In this document: one piece after another, positions 47,722 to 59,174 of the stretch
How positions within the stretch are numbered: position 1 is the first letter of the stretch
How the letters are laid out: each line of letters begins with the position of its first letter
Source: Acinetobacter courvalinii
Lineage (GTDB): Bacteria > Pseudomonadota > Gammaproteobacteria > Pseudomonadales > Moraxellaceae
Reading direction: 5' to 3'
Length of the DNA: 64,000 nt
Assembly: GCF_014635545.1 (NCBI RefSeq)
Contig: NZ_BMDA01000007.1
Coordinates: forward strand, 1 to 64,000
Position numbers and translations under genes: made by a program
Notes under the pieces: generated by a model
Databases searched by the model: none
Told to the model about the DNA's origin: nothing
The model's input: only the letters and a program-made list of their open reading frames with translations

Positions 47722-49872
47722 ATGAATAAGATCTATCGCTTGGTCTGGAACAAAAGTCTGAATTTATGGACTGTTGTTTCAGAAAATGCGCGGGGCGTAA
47801 CCAAAAAACGCAATGTAACGACAAATACCGCAGTTACAACCACAACAAACTCTACTAATAATTATCAAAAATATCAGAATTATCAACCCCTACCAACTCT
47901 TCTTGCACTTACCCTGAGTTCAATCTTCTTTAGCGGCGGTGCGTTTGCAGCAGCCAATACAGGCGGCGGGTCTTCGAACAATGACACCAGTATGGCAATG
48001 TCGCCAACTGCTGCACAATGTGGCAATGGTGTTGGGCAGGCCAGTGTCAGCGGTGCGGGCGGGGTTGCGATCGGGTGTGGTACTACCATTAGCGGGACGG
48101 ATACCACCTGGTCACAAACATTAAATAACCGCCGAGGTACAGGCTCCAATAATTATCCAACAGGCGCGACAGGCGTGACTGGGGCTTCTACCGCTGTTGG
48201 TAAAAGTAACCGGGTTACAGGCGGTGGTGGTGCTACCGTAGTTGGTAATGCCAATGTCTCTGATGCCAATGGTATGTTCCATAATGTAGCGGTTGGCCAA
48301 GGTAACCGTACAGGTGGTACAGGTTATAACACGGCTTTGGGGATCGGTAATGATATCTCGGATAGTGCAGCCGTTGGTAACGTTGCAATTGGGGTAAATA
48401 ACCGTACAAGAGGTGATACTTCAATTGCCATTGGCCGTGGCAGTTGGGCTGATGCAAACTTCTCGATTGCTCAAGGTAATACCGCGACAGTTGCTCAAGG
48501 GGCCACAGGTGGTATTGCATTAGGCCTTTCGGCGACGACTCGAGGACAGCGTGGTATTGCGATTGGTAGTAGTACGGGCAGTCAACAATATGATGCTGCA
48601 ACTGCACCAAATGCCGATGGTACGGATTCGGTCGCAATTGGTACAGGCGCAAAAGGTACTGGTAACCAGACTACGGCAGTCGGTCGTCAGGCCAGGGCAA
48701 CAGGAAATAATTCATCAGCTTATGGCAATCAGGCCAATGCTAATGGCGTTTCCTCTGTTGCCATGGGGGATCAGTCACAGGCACAAGGTGATAATGATAT
48801 TGCCATTGGCCGTAACGCAGCCACTGCAAGTGGTAGCAGCAATAATATCGCGATGGGTAATGGCGTGACCACAGGCGCGACTGGTCAGAACGTTGCCATG
48901 GGTTCAGATGGTACTACCGCCAACTCAAGAACAGCCAATGGTGGTGCGGTTTCTATTGGTCGTGGTCAAAGAGCCTCAGGCGATGGTGCAGTGGCGATTG
49001 GTGATCCGAACGTTTCCAATGGTGATGGTGCAGTTACACTCGGTCGAAACAACACCGCAGCAGGCGATGAGGCTGGAAATACCGCAGCAAACGGTGCTGT
49101 CGCAATCGGTAATGAAAACAAGGCGATTGGTCAAGGCGCTGTGGCTCTAGGGAATACTTCTACAGCAGCAGAGGCGGGTTCTATTGCCTTGGGTGATTCT
49201 GCCAATGCTCAGGCAGTGCGCGGTATTGCACTCGGTTCAAATGCTGTGGCGACCAATGCCGACGATGTGGCATTGGGTGCGGGTAGCCAAACCTCAACTG
49301 CAACAGGTGAAGGTTTCTTAACAGGAACAGCAGCGCCAACTTCGGTCGTTTCGGTCGGCACAGCTGGCAATGAACGTCGTATCCAGCATCTTTCTGATGG
49401 TTCAGAAGATACCGATGCTGTGAATGTACGCCAGTTAAAAGCTGTAAAAGATATCGTGGATGAACAGGGTGAAACTACAGCTAGTGGCTTAGGTGGTGGT
49501 TCAACCTATGATCCGGATACAGGCACTGTTTCTAATCCAACTTATAATGTGAATGGGACCGAGGTGAATAATGTTGGTGCTGCAATTACTGAGCTGGACA
49601 AAGGCTGGACCTTGCAAAGCAATGGCGCCAATGATGGTGCAGTTCGAGCAGGCGATGTAGTTGATATCGGTACCGCAGATGGCGAAGAAAACTTACAGGT
49701 AACGAAAGAAGGCAATGACATCAAGTACAGCCTGAATCGTGACCTGAAAGTAGACAGCGTCACTGCAGGCGATACGGTCATTAACAATGATGGTATGACC
49801 ATCAGCGGCGGTCCAAGTGTAACCAAGTCAGGCATTGATGCTGCAGGCAATGCAAAGCAATGGTGCCAATGA
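47722..49872 (+). pseudogene. ata: Ata-like trimeric autotransporter adhesin, N-terminal part (frame broken)
   Basis: The first 716 codons of a type Vc autotransporter. It starts with an extended signal peptide region (MNKIYRLVWNKSLNLWTVVSE) and a hydrophobic signal ending GGAFA. From about residue 110 to 555 there is a YadA-like head of 14-residue beta-roll repeats ('AIG...A.G..S' patterns), then a neck 'HLSDGSEDTDAVNVRQLKAV' and the first stalk repeat. The frame ends at 49872 shortly after a junction at about 49850, where stalk sequence jumps out of phase. The anchor is in the next frame. Either the gene is inactivated or the assembly lost bases in the repeats. Confidence 0.85.
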
Positions 49873-52800
49873 TGGCGCTGTGAAAGCCGGTGATGTAGTT
49901 GATATCGGTACCGCAGATGGCGAAGAAAACTTACAGGTGACGAAAGAAGGCAATGACATCAAGTACAGCCTGAACCGTGATCTAAAAGTGGACAGCGTGA
50001 CTGCAGGTGATACGGTCATTAACAATGACGGCATGACCATTGCTGATGGCCCAAGTGTGACCAAGTCCGGCATTGATGCAGCAGGGACCAAGGTCACCAA
50101 TGTGGCAGATGGTACTGAAGCCAGTGATGCCGTCAACAAGGGACAACTGGATCAGGCCAGTCAGGATTTAACAGATAAAGGCTTTGGTCTGACTGCGCAA
50201 GATGGCGGCACAGTACAGAAAAAGCTGGGTGAAGCAGTTGAGGTGATTGGTGCAGACAGCAACATCAGCACCAAAGTTCAGGACGGTAAAATTGCGGTAG
50301 AGCTGTCGCGGGATCTGGATGTAGACAGTGTCACCGCCGGCGATACTGTAATGAATAGCGATGGTGTTAGCATTGCTGATGGTCCAAGCATGACCAAGTC
50401 AGGCATTGATGCAGCAGGCAATAAAATCATTAATGTTGCCGAAGGTGATATCAATCCAGACTCGAAAGATGCGATCAATGGTAGCCAGTTAGCCAACAAT
50501 GCCCAAAGCGTTGCGGATGCCTTGGGCGGTGGCTCAACGGTGAATCCAGATGGCACCGTATCTAATCCAACTTACAACATCAATGGTACCGATACTGCCA
50601 ATGTGGGTGATGCATTGGCAGAGCTGGACAAAGGCTGGACCTTACAAAGCAATGGCGCCAATGATGGTGCAGTTCGAGCAGGTGATGTAGTTGATATCGG
50701 TACCGCAGATGGCGAAGAAAACTTACAGGTGACGAAAGAAGGCAATGACATCAAGTACAGCCTGAACCGTGATCTGAAAGTGGACAGTGTGACTGCAGGC
50801 GATACGGTCATTAACAACGACGGCATGACCATTGCCGATGGCCCAAGTGTGACCAAGACAGGCATTGATGCAGCAGGGAATAAGATTACTAATCTTGCAC
50901 CAGGTACAGATGGGACTGATGCAGTCAATAAAGATCAGTTAGATCAGGTAGCACAAGATGCCGATGATAAGACGAATCGTCTGGGAGAAAGTACAGCCAG
51001 TGGTCTGGGCGGTGGTTCAAGCTATGATCCAGAAACAGGTACCGTTTCTAACCCAACTTACAACATCAATGGCACAGATACCAATAACGTTGGCGATGCC
51101 TTGGCAGAGCTGGACAAAGGCTGGACCTTGCAAAGTAACGGTGCCAATGATGGCGCTGTGAAAGCTGGCGATGTAGTTGATATCGGTACCGCAGATGGCG
51201 AAGAAAACTTACAGGTGACCAAAGAAGGCAATGACATCAAGTACAGCCTGAACCGTGACCTGAAAGTGGACAGCGTCACTGCAGGCGATACGGTTATTAA
51301 TAATAACGGTATGACCATCACGGGTGGTCCAAGTGTGACCAAGTCCGGCATTGACGTTGCTGGTAACAAGATCAGCAATCTTGCTCCAGGTACTGAAGGG
51401 ACTGATGCAGTCAATAAGGATCAGTTAGATACTGTGGTTGCTGCATCGAAAACTGAAGTGGAAGCAGGTAAAAATATAACGGTTGACAGTAAAACGGGTG
51501 ATGATGGCCAAACGATCTATACCGTTGCAACTGCTGATGATGTTGAATTTGATTCAGTCAAAGTTGGTGACGTCAATATTGATGGTGCAACTGGCAAGAT
51601 CAGTGGTGTTGCAGCAGGTGATGTCAATCCAGACTCAACCGATGCGATCAACGGTAGCCAGTTAGCCAACAATGCACAAAGCGTTGCGGACGCCTTGGGC
51701 GGTGGCTCGACGGTAAATCCGGATGGCACCGTATCTAATCCAACGTACAACATCAATGGTACCGATACTGCCAATGTGGGCGATGCCTTGGCAGAGCTGG
51801 ACAAAGGCTGGACTTTGCAAAGCAATGGCGCCAATGAGGGTGCAGTTCGAGCAGGTGATGTAGTTGATATCGGTACCGCAGATGGCGAAGAAAACTTACA
51901 GGTGACCAAAGAAGGCAATGATATCAAGTACAGCCTGAACCGTGACCTGAAAGTGGATAGTGTCACTGCAGGCGATACCGTTATGAACAATGACGGCATG
52001 ACCATCACGGGTGGTCCAAGTGTGACCAAGTCCGGCATTGATGCAGCAGGTAATAAGATTACCAATCTTGCACCAGGTACAGACGGGACTGATGCAGTCA
52101 ATAAAGACCAGTTAGATCAGGTGGTTGCGGGCAATGATAACCGTACCAGTAAATTGGGTGAAACGACTGCTGGAGCGCTTGGTGGAGGAGCAACCTATGA
52201 TCCAACTACGGGCGCGATTTCAAATCCAACCTACAATATCAATGGTAAGGATACCAGCAATGTGGGTGATGCCTTGGCAGAACTGGACAAAGGCTGGACC
52301 TTGCAAAGTAATGGTGCCAATGCAGGTGCTGTGAAGGCAGGGGACCCTGTAGATATTGGTACAGCTGAAGGTGAAGAAAACTTACAGGTGAGTAAAGAAG
52401 GCAATGACATCAAGTACAGCCTGAACCGTGACCTGAACGTGGACAGCGTCACTGCAGGCAACACGCGTCTGGACAATACCGGCGTTGAAGTTAAAGATCC
52501 GGTAGGCAACAGTACTACTCTGGTTGCAGGAGGAACCATTGTCCAAGATGCGCAAGGTAATACGAATGCGAATACCGCCGCAGGAACGACCATCAAGAAT
52601 GCTCAGGGTGATACTACACTGCTTAATACCACAGGTTTGGCATTTACCAATGCCACGGGTGATTTAGTTGGCCCAAGCGTGAGCCGCACAGGTGTTGATG
52701 CTGGTGGTCTGAAAGTAACCAATGTTGCGGAGGGTGAAGTTGCCGCAGATTCGAAAGATGCCATCAACGGTAGTCAGCTAAATGATACAGCAGGCTCTGT

Positions 52801-54420
52801 TGGCGATATTCTTGGTGGAGGGGTTACCAATGAAGGCGGCAAGCTGAATGGCCCATTCACAGTGAATGACAAAGGCTATGATACGGTTGCGGATGCAATT
52901 CAGGGAGAAGCCGCAGCAGCGAAAACTGAAGTAGAAGCTGGCAAAAACATGACGGTTGACAGTAAAACGGGTGATGATGGTCAAACCATCTATACCGTTG
53001 CAACTGCGGATGATGTTGAATTCAACACAGTCAAAGTCGGTGACGTCAATATTGATGGTACAACAGGCAAGATCAGTGGTGTTGCAGCAGGTGATGTCAA
53101 TCCAGACTCAACCGATGCGATCAATAGTAGCCAGTTAGCCAACAATGCACAAAGCGTTGCGGATGCTTTAGGTGGTGGCTCAACCGTGAATCCGGATGGC
53201 ACCGTATCTAATCCAACGTACAACATCAATGGTACCGATACTGCCAATGTGGGTGATGCATTGGCAGAGCTGGACAAAGGCTGGACCTTGCAAAGCAATG
53301 GCGCCAATGATGGTGCAGTTCGAGCAGGCGATGTAGTTGATATCGGTACCGCAGATGGTGAAGAAAACTTACAGGTAACGAAAGAAGGCAATGACATCAA
53401 GTACAGCCTGAACCGTGACCTGAAAGTGGATAGCGTGACTGCAGGCGATACCGTCATTAACAATGACGGCATGACCATTACTGATGGCCCAAGTGTGACC
53501 AAGTCCGGCATTGATGCAGGCGGTAAAAAACTGACCAATGTTGCTCCTGGTACAGTCAGTTCAGACTCAACCGATGCTATCAATGGTAGTCAGCTCCATG
53601 CGCAAGGCGAAGGTGTCCGTAATATTATTGGTGGCGACACCGTATATGATCCAAATACTGGAGGCTATACCAACTCAGATATTGGTGGCACAGGTGAAGA
53701 CAATATCAATGATGCGATTGGCTCAATCGGAAAAGCTGCCGCGGCTGCTAAAACTGAAGTAGACGCTGGTAAAAACATAACGGTTGAAAGTGCAACAGGC
53801 GATGATGGCCAAACCATCTATACCGTTGCAACCGCGGATGATGTTGAATTCAACACAGTCAAAGTCGGTGACGTGAATATTGATGGTGCAACTGGCAAGA
53901 TCAGTGGTGTTGCAGCAGGTGATGTCAATCCAGACTCAACCGATGCGATCAACGGTAGCCAGTTAGCCAACAATGCACAAAGTGTTGCGGATGCCCTAGG
54001 CGGTGGTTCAACCGTGAATCCGGACGGTACGGTCAGCAAACCTAATTACACTGTGAATGGTACAGACCTGACCAATGTTGGTGATGCGATCACTGAACTG
54101 GACAAAGGCTGGACCTTGCAAAGCAATGGTGCCAATGATGGTGCAGTTCGAGCAGGCGATGTAGTTGATATCGGTACTGCAGATGGCGAAGAAAACTTAC
54201 AGGTAAGCAAAGAAGGCAATGACATCAAGTACAGCCTGAACCGTGACCTGAAAGTGGACAGTGTGACCGCAGGTGATACCGTCATTAACAATGACGGCAT
54301 GACCATTGCAGGCGGCCCAAGTGTGACCAAGGCCGGCATTGATGCAGGCGGTAAAAAGCTGACCAATGTTGCCCCTGGTACAGTCAGTGCAGACTCAACC
54401 GATGCGATCAACGGTAGTCA
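49600..54420 (+). repeat. near-identical DNA repeats of the adhesin stalk
   Basis: A block of about 240 bases starting GGCTGGACCTTGCAAAGCAA occurs near 49603, 49850 (cut), 50634, 51117, 51804, 52288, 53279 and 54109. It encodes GWTLQSNGAN...GDTVINNDGMTI and differs by few bases between copies. A second block (TEVEAGKNIT...NNAQSVADALGGGS) starts near 51449, 52926 and 53752. Spacing between neighbouring starts is about 480 to 990 bases. Such repeats can shorten or expand by recombination and are hard to assemble. Confidence 0.88.
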
Positions 54421-56329
54421 GCTCCATGCGCAAGGCGAAGGTGTCAAGGATATTATTGGCGGTAATACCCAATACGATCCAAACACAGGTCGTTACACCA
54501 ACCCAGATATTGGTGGCACAGGTGAAGACAACATCAATGATGCCATTGGTGCAGTAGGCGCTGCTGCCAAAGCTGCGAAAACCACAGTCACCGAAGGCGA
54601 TAACATGGTGGTAACGGAGACCAAGAATGCCGATGGCAGTACCAACTATGAAGTTGCCACAGCCAAAGACGTCAAGTTCGATAGCGTGACCGCAACCGAT
54701 GACGAAGGCAACGAAACCGTACTGACTGCCACAGGTACCCAGGTCAAAGACGGCGAAGGCAATGAGGCAGAATATGGTGCCAAAGGTATTAGCCTGAAAG
54801 ATGCTGATGGTAATGGAACTGTTGTGAACTCAACAGGTCTGGGCTTTGTTGACCCAATGGGCAACAACATTGGACCAAGCATTACTGCCAAAGGCATTGA
54901 TGCAGGCAACACCGTGATTACAGGTGTGGCACCAGGTCGAGTTGCAGCCGATTCGCAAGATGCAATCAACGGTAGCCAATTAAAAGGTGTGTCGGATAGT
55001 GTTGCAGGAGCCATTGGTGGCAACACCACGGTGAATCCGGACGGCACGCTCAACACTAGCAACATTGGCGGAACGGGCAAAGACAACATCCATGATGCGA
55101 TTGGTGCAGTAGGCGATGCAGCGAAAGCAGCGAAGTCTACGGTGACAGAAGGCAAAAACATTGTTGTGAAAGAAAGCAAGAATGCGGATGGCAGCACGGA
55201 CTACGAAGTATCGACTACACCAGATCTTGAGGTCGACAGCGTGACTGCTGGAGGCACCAAACTGGATGGCGATGGCTTACATATCGATGGTGGTCCAAGC
55301 GTGACCAAAGACGGTATCGATGCAGGCGACAAGAAAGTTACCGGTGTAGCGGATGGAACAATAGCAGACGGCTCGAAAGATGCGGTCAATGGCGGTCAGA
55401 TCAAAGATATCTCAGACAGTGTTGCAGGTGCGATTGGTGGTAACACAACCGTAAATGATGATGGCACGATCAGTACCAGTAACATTGGAGGTACAGGTCA
55501 TAACAATATCAATGACGCAATTGGTGCTGTAGGTGATGCAGCCAAGGCAGCGAAGTCATCGGTAAGCAATGAAGACAAAAACATCACTGTAAAAGAAAGC
55601 AAGAAAGCGGATGGCAGTACTGACTATGAAGTTGGTCTGGCAAAAGACATCACTGTAGATAGCGTTACTGCAAAAGACGTAAATGCAAACCAGGTCAATG
55701 TTGCAGGTGACCAAGGTAGCACAACTATCACGGGTGGCGGCATTAGCATTGCTGGACCAAACGGCGAGGCAGGACCAAGCATGACTACAGGTGGCATTAA
55801 TGCTGGCGGTAAGAAAGTGACAGGCGTGGCAGATGGAGCAATTCATAGTGCTTCAAAAGACGCAGTCAATGGTAGCCAGTTACACCAGTCTTATCAAGAT
55901 GTTGGCGCAGCCTTAGGCGGTGGTGCAGGTTATGACCCAGAGAAAGGCTGGACAGGACCGACCTACAATGTTGCGGGTGGTACCCATAACAATGTTGGCG
56001 ATGCCTTAGGTGCAATTGATGATCGTGTTACCAATCTGGGCGATCAGATGCAACAGGTCTTCTATGATACCAATAAACGAATGGATAAATTAGAAGACAG
56101 AATGTCTGCAGGTATTGCTGCAACAGCGGCACTTGAAAATGCTCCTTATGTTGCTGGTAAGCTAACCATGGCTGCGGGCGCCGCTTATTACAACGATCAG
56201 AGTGCGGTCGGTGTAACCTTTAGACGCACAGCAGATAATGGTCGCTGGTCATTGACAACGGGTGCGGCAATGGGAAGCGAAGGCAATAGTCCGCTTGTCC
56301 GTATTGGGGTAAGTACTGTAATTGACTAA
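49835..56329 (+). pseudogene. ata: Ata-like trimeric autotransporter adhesin, stalk and membrane anchor (continuation in another frame)
   Basis: An open frame of about 2160 codons continues the adhesin from about 49853; the ATG at 49835 is incidental. It holds seven copies of the stalk block 'GWTLQSNGANDGAVRAGDVV...' (the first cut by the junction), neck motifs such as 'GTDGTDAVNKDQL' and 'DSTDAINGSQL', three copies of a second block (TEVEAGKNITVDSKTGDDGQ...) and short final neck/stalk segments. The C-terminus is a YadA anchor: coiled coil 'DQMQQVFYDTNKRMDKLEDRMSAG', then four beta strands ending RIGVSTVID. With the N-terminal part the protein would have about 2870 residues, in the range of Acinetobacter Ata/AtaA adhesins. 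Confidence 0.85.
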
Positions 56330-56336
56330 AAGGTTG

Positions 56337-56365
56337 AGGAGAGCTGTAAAGCTCTCCTTTTTTTC
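56337..56365 (+). terminator. terminator after the adhesin gene
   Basis: AGGAGAGC (56337-56344), loop TGTAAA, GCTCTCCT (56351-56358), then a run of T. It separates the adhesin from the SmpA/OmlA-like gene, so only read-through would link the two. Confidence 0.9.
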
Positions 56366-56392
56366 TTTAATAACAATGAGGTGGGAATAGCA

Positions 56393-56788
56393 ATGAAAAT
56401 GATCCAGATATTAGCTACGCTGATACTTGTCAGTATGTCGTTTGGTAGTCAGGCAGAAACTCAAGGTGAAGCCGAGTTAACGCCTGCTCAGGCGCTGAGT
56501 TTTCCTGAAATAGATAAAAGCTATCTCAAACTGGTGAAACGTTATGAATATAACGATGTTACCCGTTTAGATATCGGTATGAACAAAGATCAATTCCGTC
56601 ATATCTTGGGCAATCCACACTTTAATGAGGGATTATTTGCAGTAAGAACCTGGAATTATGTACTGGATATTCGTGTACCAAATACACAAGATTATAAGCG
56701 TTGTCAGTTACGTATCGATTTTAACAAGGAATATATTGCAGACCGTTTGTCTTGGAAAGGTGATGACTGTGAGGGACTTATTATCTAA
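56393..56788 (+). CDS. TpgA-like SmpA/OmlA-domain protein without OmpA domain
   Basis: Predicted protein of 131 residues. A signal peptide ([16 protein letters not shown]) is followed by a SmpA/OmlA (BamE-like) domain: '[39 protein letters not shown]' and '[18 protein letters not shown]'. In Acinetobacter sp. Tol 5 the adhesin gene ataA is followed by tpgA, whose product has such a domain plus an OmpA-like peptidoglycan-binding domain. Here the protein stops after the first domain. It probably helps adhesin assembly or anchoring (inferred). GTGGGA upstream favours the ATG at 56393 over the in-frame GTG at 56381. Confidence 0.78.
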   Translation: MKMIQILATLILVSMSFGSQAETQGEAELTPAQALSFPEIDKSYLKLVKRYEYNDVTRLDIGMNKDQFRHILGNPHFNEGLFAVRTWNYVLDIRVPNTQDYKRCQLRIDFNKEYIADRLSWKGDDCEGLII

Positions 56789-56807
56789 AACCACAGTACG
56801 CAATAGC

Positions 56808-56862
56808 AGATCCGTTTATTCGGATCTTCATAAAAATGAACAAGTATTCATTGCTTGTTCAT
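56808..56862 (+). terminator. two hairpins after the TpgA-like gene
   Basis: AGATCCG/CGGATCT (56808-56827) and ATGAACAAG/CTTGTTCAT (56836-56862). Neither has a long T-run (TTCAT and TTAACTTT follow), so they may be weak terminators or an mRNA-end structure. Confidence 0.55.
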
Positions 56863-56960
56863 TTAACTTTCCTAAAATGATTATTTTATTGATCTCAACT
56901 GTTTAAGATTCTATTTCAAATTTTGTTAGAGTTTATAGAACTGTAAATGAGATAGATAAC

Positions 56961-57686
56961 ATGTTTCATACTTTTTCACATTGTGAAAAAAATATAAAAC
57001 TGCATCTTATTGAAATCGGGAATAAAGATCTGAAGCATGCGGTTATCTTTTTTCTTTTAGATGTAGATAAGTTTTTTTCTATCATTAATAATTTATCTCT
57101 AGATCGTTTTAGAGTTGTTCTTGTTTATCGGTGTGAACTTTTAAGTCCAGAGTTTGTGCTAAATGACTTTTTAGCAGGCTTTGAGATTTTAGTGAACCGT
57201 TTTGAAATGGAAACCATTCACTGCATTATAGAGTCCACTCTGGAGGATATTTATAAATATCCATTATATTCTGGAGGATTATTTGATTTTATCACGATGT
57301 GTAGAAGCTTTAACGAGATTTGTATAGAGGAGTTTTTTTCCTTACACCGAAACGAGACCAAAGATCCCGTAGATTTTATCAATCGAGTGAACATTCAAAT
57401 TAGCAATACCTTATCTGAAGGCGAACCTTATCTATTGAAAGTCGCAAAAAAGATGAAATTGACACCTAGAGTACTTTCAAAAAAAATAAAAAATGAAGGT
57501 GAGGAATTTAAGCTTCTAGTCAAGCAAAAAAGACATGAGAAAGCTTTGTCGTTATTACAAAATAAGGATGTGAGTTTATCTGATATTGCTTATACATTGG
57601 GGTATACAGAACATAGTGCATTTACACGTGCATTTAAAGCCTGGTCAGGATGCTCGCCTTGTCAGTTCAGAAAGTATTTTAAATAA
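56961..57686 (+). CDS. AraC-type helix-turn-helix regulator
   Basis: Protein of 241 residues. The N-terminal 145 residues match no domain I know. The C-terminal AraC-type DNA-binding domain is clear: 'YLLKVAKKMKLTPRVLSKKIKNEGEEFKLLVKQKRHEKALSLL' and 'LSDIAYTLGYTEHSAFTRAFKAWSGCSPCQFRKYFK'. It is AT-rich like its neighbours, and the next gene (LysR type) starts 20 bases later on the same strand. The pair may form a two-regulator operon controlling the adhesin locus (inferred from position). Confidence 0.8.
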   Translation: MFHTFSHCEKNIKLHLIEIGNKDLKHAVIFFLLDVDKFFSIINNLSLDRFRVVLVYRCELLSPEFVLNDFLAGFEILVNRFEMETIHCIIESTLEDIYKYPLYSGGLFDFITMCRSFNEICIEEFFSLHRNETKDPVDFINRVNIQISNTLSEGEPYLLKVAKKMKLTPRVLSKKIKNEGEEFKLLVKQKRHEKALSLLQNKDVSLSDIAYTLGYTEHSAFTRAFKAWSGCSPCQFRKYFK

Positions 57687-57706
57687 CTCAATGTGAGGCA
57701 TAAAAT

Positions 57707-58600
57707 TTGGATATTAGGGATTTGAGAACCTTTATATACGTTGTTGATAATCAATCAATAACGATTGCTTCAGAGAAGCTTGGAGTGAAGCAATCAACAG
57801 TCACCAAGCGTATTTATAATGTTGAGGAAAAAGTAAAAGGTGCGCTACTGAATAGAAAAACACGTCCCCTGCAATTGACACGGTTAGGGGAAAAGGTTTA
57901 TTTCAAAGGCTGCTTTATTTTAAAACAATTAGAATTACTTAAAAGTTTTCAGGATGAGAGTAATGAAATTTTTAAAGAGGTGTTAAAGATTGGAATACCG
58001 CAAACACTGATTGATGATTTATTAGATCCTGTTATTTATGAATCTAAACGGATGGAGGATTTCTCTGACATTGATATTTCAAGTGGCTGGGGTCGTAGTC
58101 TGGTTCAACAAATATATGAAGGTGAAATTGATTTGGCGGCATTGATGATTCCATCAAACCTGCAGCTACCTGAAAATATAAATTTTTCAAAGATTGGTTC
58201 ACTTCCTTTTGTAATTGTTGGCAGGAAAGACGAAGCTTATCAATATAATAGTCTGGAAAAATGTAGTAAAAAAGGTTGGATTTTACATCCCGAAGGTTGC
58301 TGCTTCAGAGAAAGTCTGGCTAAAATTTTATACAATCAGCGGTTAGGATTTTATATCAATAAAGAAATCTTTGGCGCTGAGCTTCAATTACAAAGTATTC
58401 TGAAGGGTGAGGGTCTGGGAGTTTTTCCTAAACCCTTTTTTGAAAAGTTCGCATTAAAAAATAATGGATTGGAAATTATTGAATTAAATGATTTTGCTCT
58501 TCATTTAAATGTCGGCGTTGTGATTTCTCCCGATGTCGGAGCTGATCAAACCAGTGCTTTTATTCAGATCATTAAAAAACATTATTTTAATGCTAAGTGA
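57707..58600 (+). CDS. LysR-family transcriptional regulator
   Basis: Protein of 297 residues with TTG start and GAGG 11 bases upstream. The helix-turn-helix is 'LRTFIYVVDNQSITIASEKLGVKQSTVTKRIYNVEEKVKGALLNRKTRPLQLT', followed by a LysR effector domain (about residues 90-295). It directly follows an AraC-type gene. The effector is unknown. It is the right border of the accessory block with the adhesin. Confidence 0.83.
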   Translation: MDIRDLRTFIYVVDNQSITIASEKLGVKQSTVTKRIYNVEEKVKGALLNRKTRPLQLTRLGEKVYFKGCFILKQLELLKSFQDESNEIFKEVLKIGIPQTLIDDLLDPVIYESKRMEDFSDIDISSGWGRSLVQQIYEGEIDLAALMIPSNLQLPENINFSKIGSLPFVIVGRKDEAYQYNSLEKCSKKGWILHPEGCCFRESLAKILYNQRLGFYINKEIFGAELQLQSILKGEGLGVFPKPFFEKFALKNNGLEIIELNDFALHLNVGVVISPDVGADQTSAFIQIIKKHYFNAK

Positions 58601-58715
58601 ATAAATAGATTGCATAAAAAGAATACCTAATCGATAGACTAATCGCATTGTCCATCGTTAAAGTGAATCCTTATTGTGCAACAGTATCCCTTTTAAGGTT
58701 CGCATAAGCTATTTA

Positions 58716-58743
58716 AAAAGCCCTTTATTCATAAAGGCTTTTT
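58716..58743 (+). terminator. terminator after the LysR gene
   Basis: AAAAGCCCTTT (58716-58726) with AAAGGCTTTT (58734-58743), one bulged C, then T and GGG. It also faces the convergent gene at 58788. Confidence 0.7.
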
Positions 58744-58787
58744 GGGAAAAAGAAGACGTCATTTATTGTAAAGACAATAAAAAATTC

Positions 58788-59174
58788 TTATGCATCCTTT
58801 TGATATTCATTAATCACTTCAAGTGCTGCGCGAAAGGCTTCCTGAGTGGCAGGTGCGCCGCAATAAGGCAGGCTATGTAATAACACTTCCTGTATTTCCT
58901 CGACACTGGCGCCATTGTTTAACGCACCGCGAATATGCCCTTTGAGTTCGGTTGGACTTTTCAGTGCAGTTAGGAAGGCGATCGTGACCAGAGAGCGATA
59001 TTTACGGGGCAATACACCTTCACGCTGCCAGGTTGATCCCCAGGCATGCTCATTAATCCAGTCTTGCAACGGTTGCGTAAAAGGAACGGTATTGTCCTGT
59101 GCACGTTTTACAAATGATTCGCCCATGACTTCGGTACGAACTTTTAATCCATTTTCAAAATCTTGTTGTGACAT
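58788..59174 (-). CDS. carboxymuconolactone decarboxylase family protein
   Basis: A protein of 128 residues matching the CMD/AhpD-like helical family. It begins 'GLKVRTEVMGESFVKRAQ' and has 'RYRSLVTIAFLTALKSPTELKGHIRGALNNGASVEEIQEVLLHSLPYCGAPATQEAFRAA', close to the PcaC (4-carboxymuconolactone decarboxylase) group. No C-x-x-C of AhpD is present; one Cys lies in 'PYCGAP'. No pca genes are nearby. It is the last gene on the strand of the mesX-mesD run, 287 bases downstream of the flavin reductase gene, so its link to that module is uncertain. Confidence 0.85.
   Translation of the reverse strand: MSQQDFENGLKVRTEVMGESFVKRAQDNTVPFTQPLQDWINEHAWGSTWQREGVLPRKYRSLVTIAFLTALKSPTELKGHIRGALNNGASVEEIQEVLLHSLPYCGAPATQEAFRAALEVINEYQKDA

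Noticed and set aside
51517..52101. Long minus-strand frames opposite the adhesin stalk (up to 197 codons, repeated at each stalk block)
   Set aside because: They recur at every repeat and mirror the codon pattern of the sense frame. They lack starts with ribosome sites and recognisable domains.
49600..54420. Regular direct repeats as a possible CRISPR array
   Set aside because: Repeats are hundreds of bases long, coding and in frame; there are no short spacers and no cas genes.
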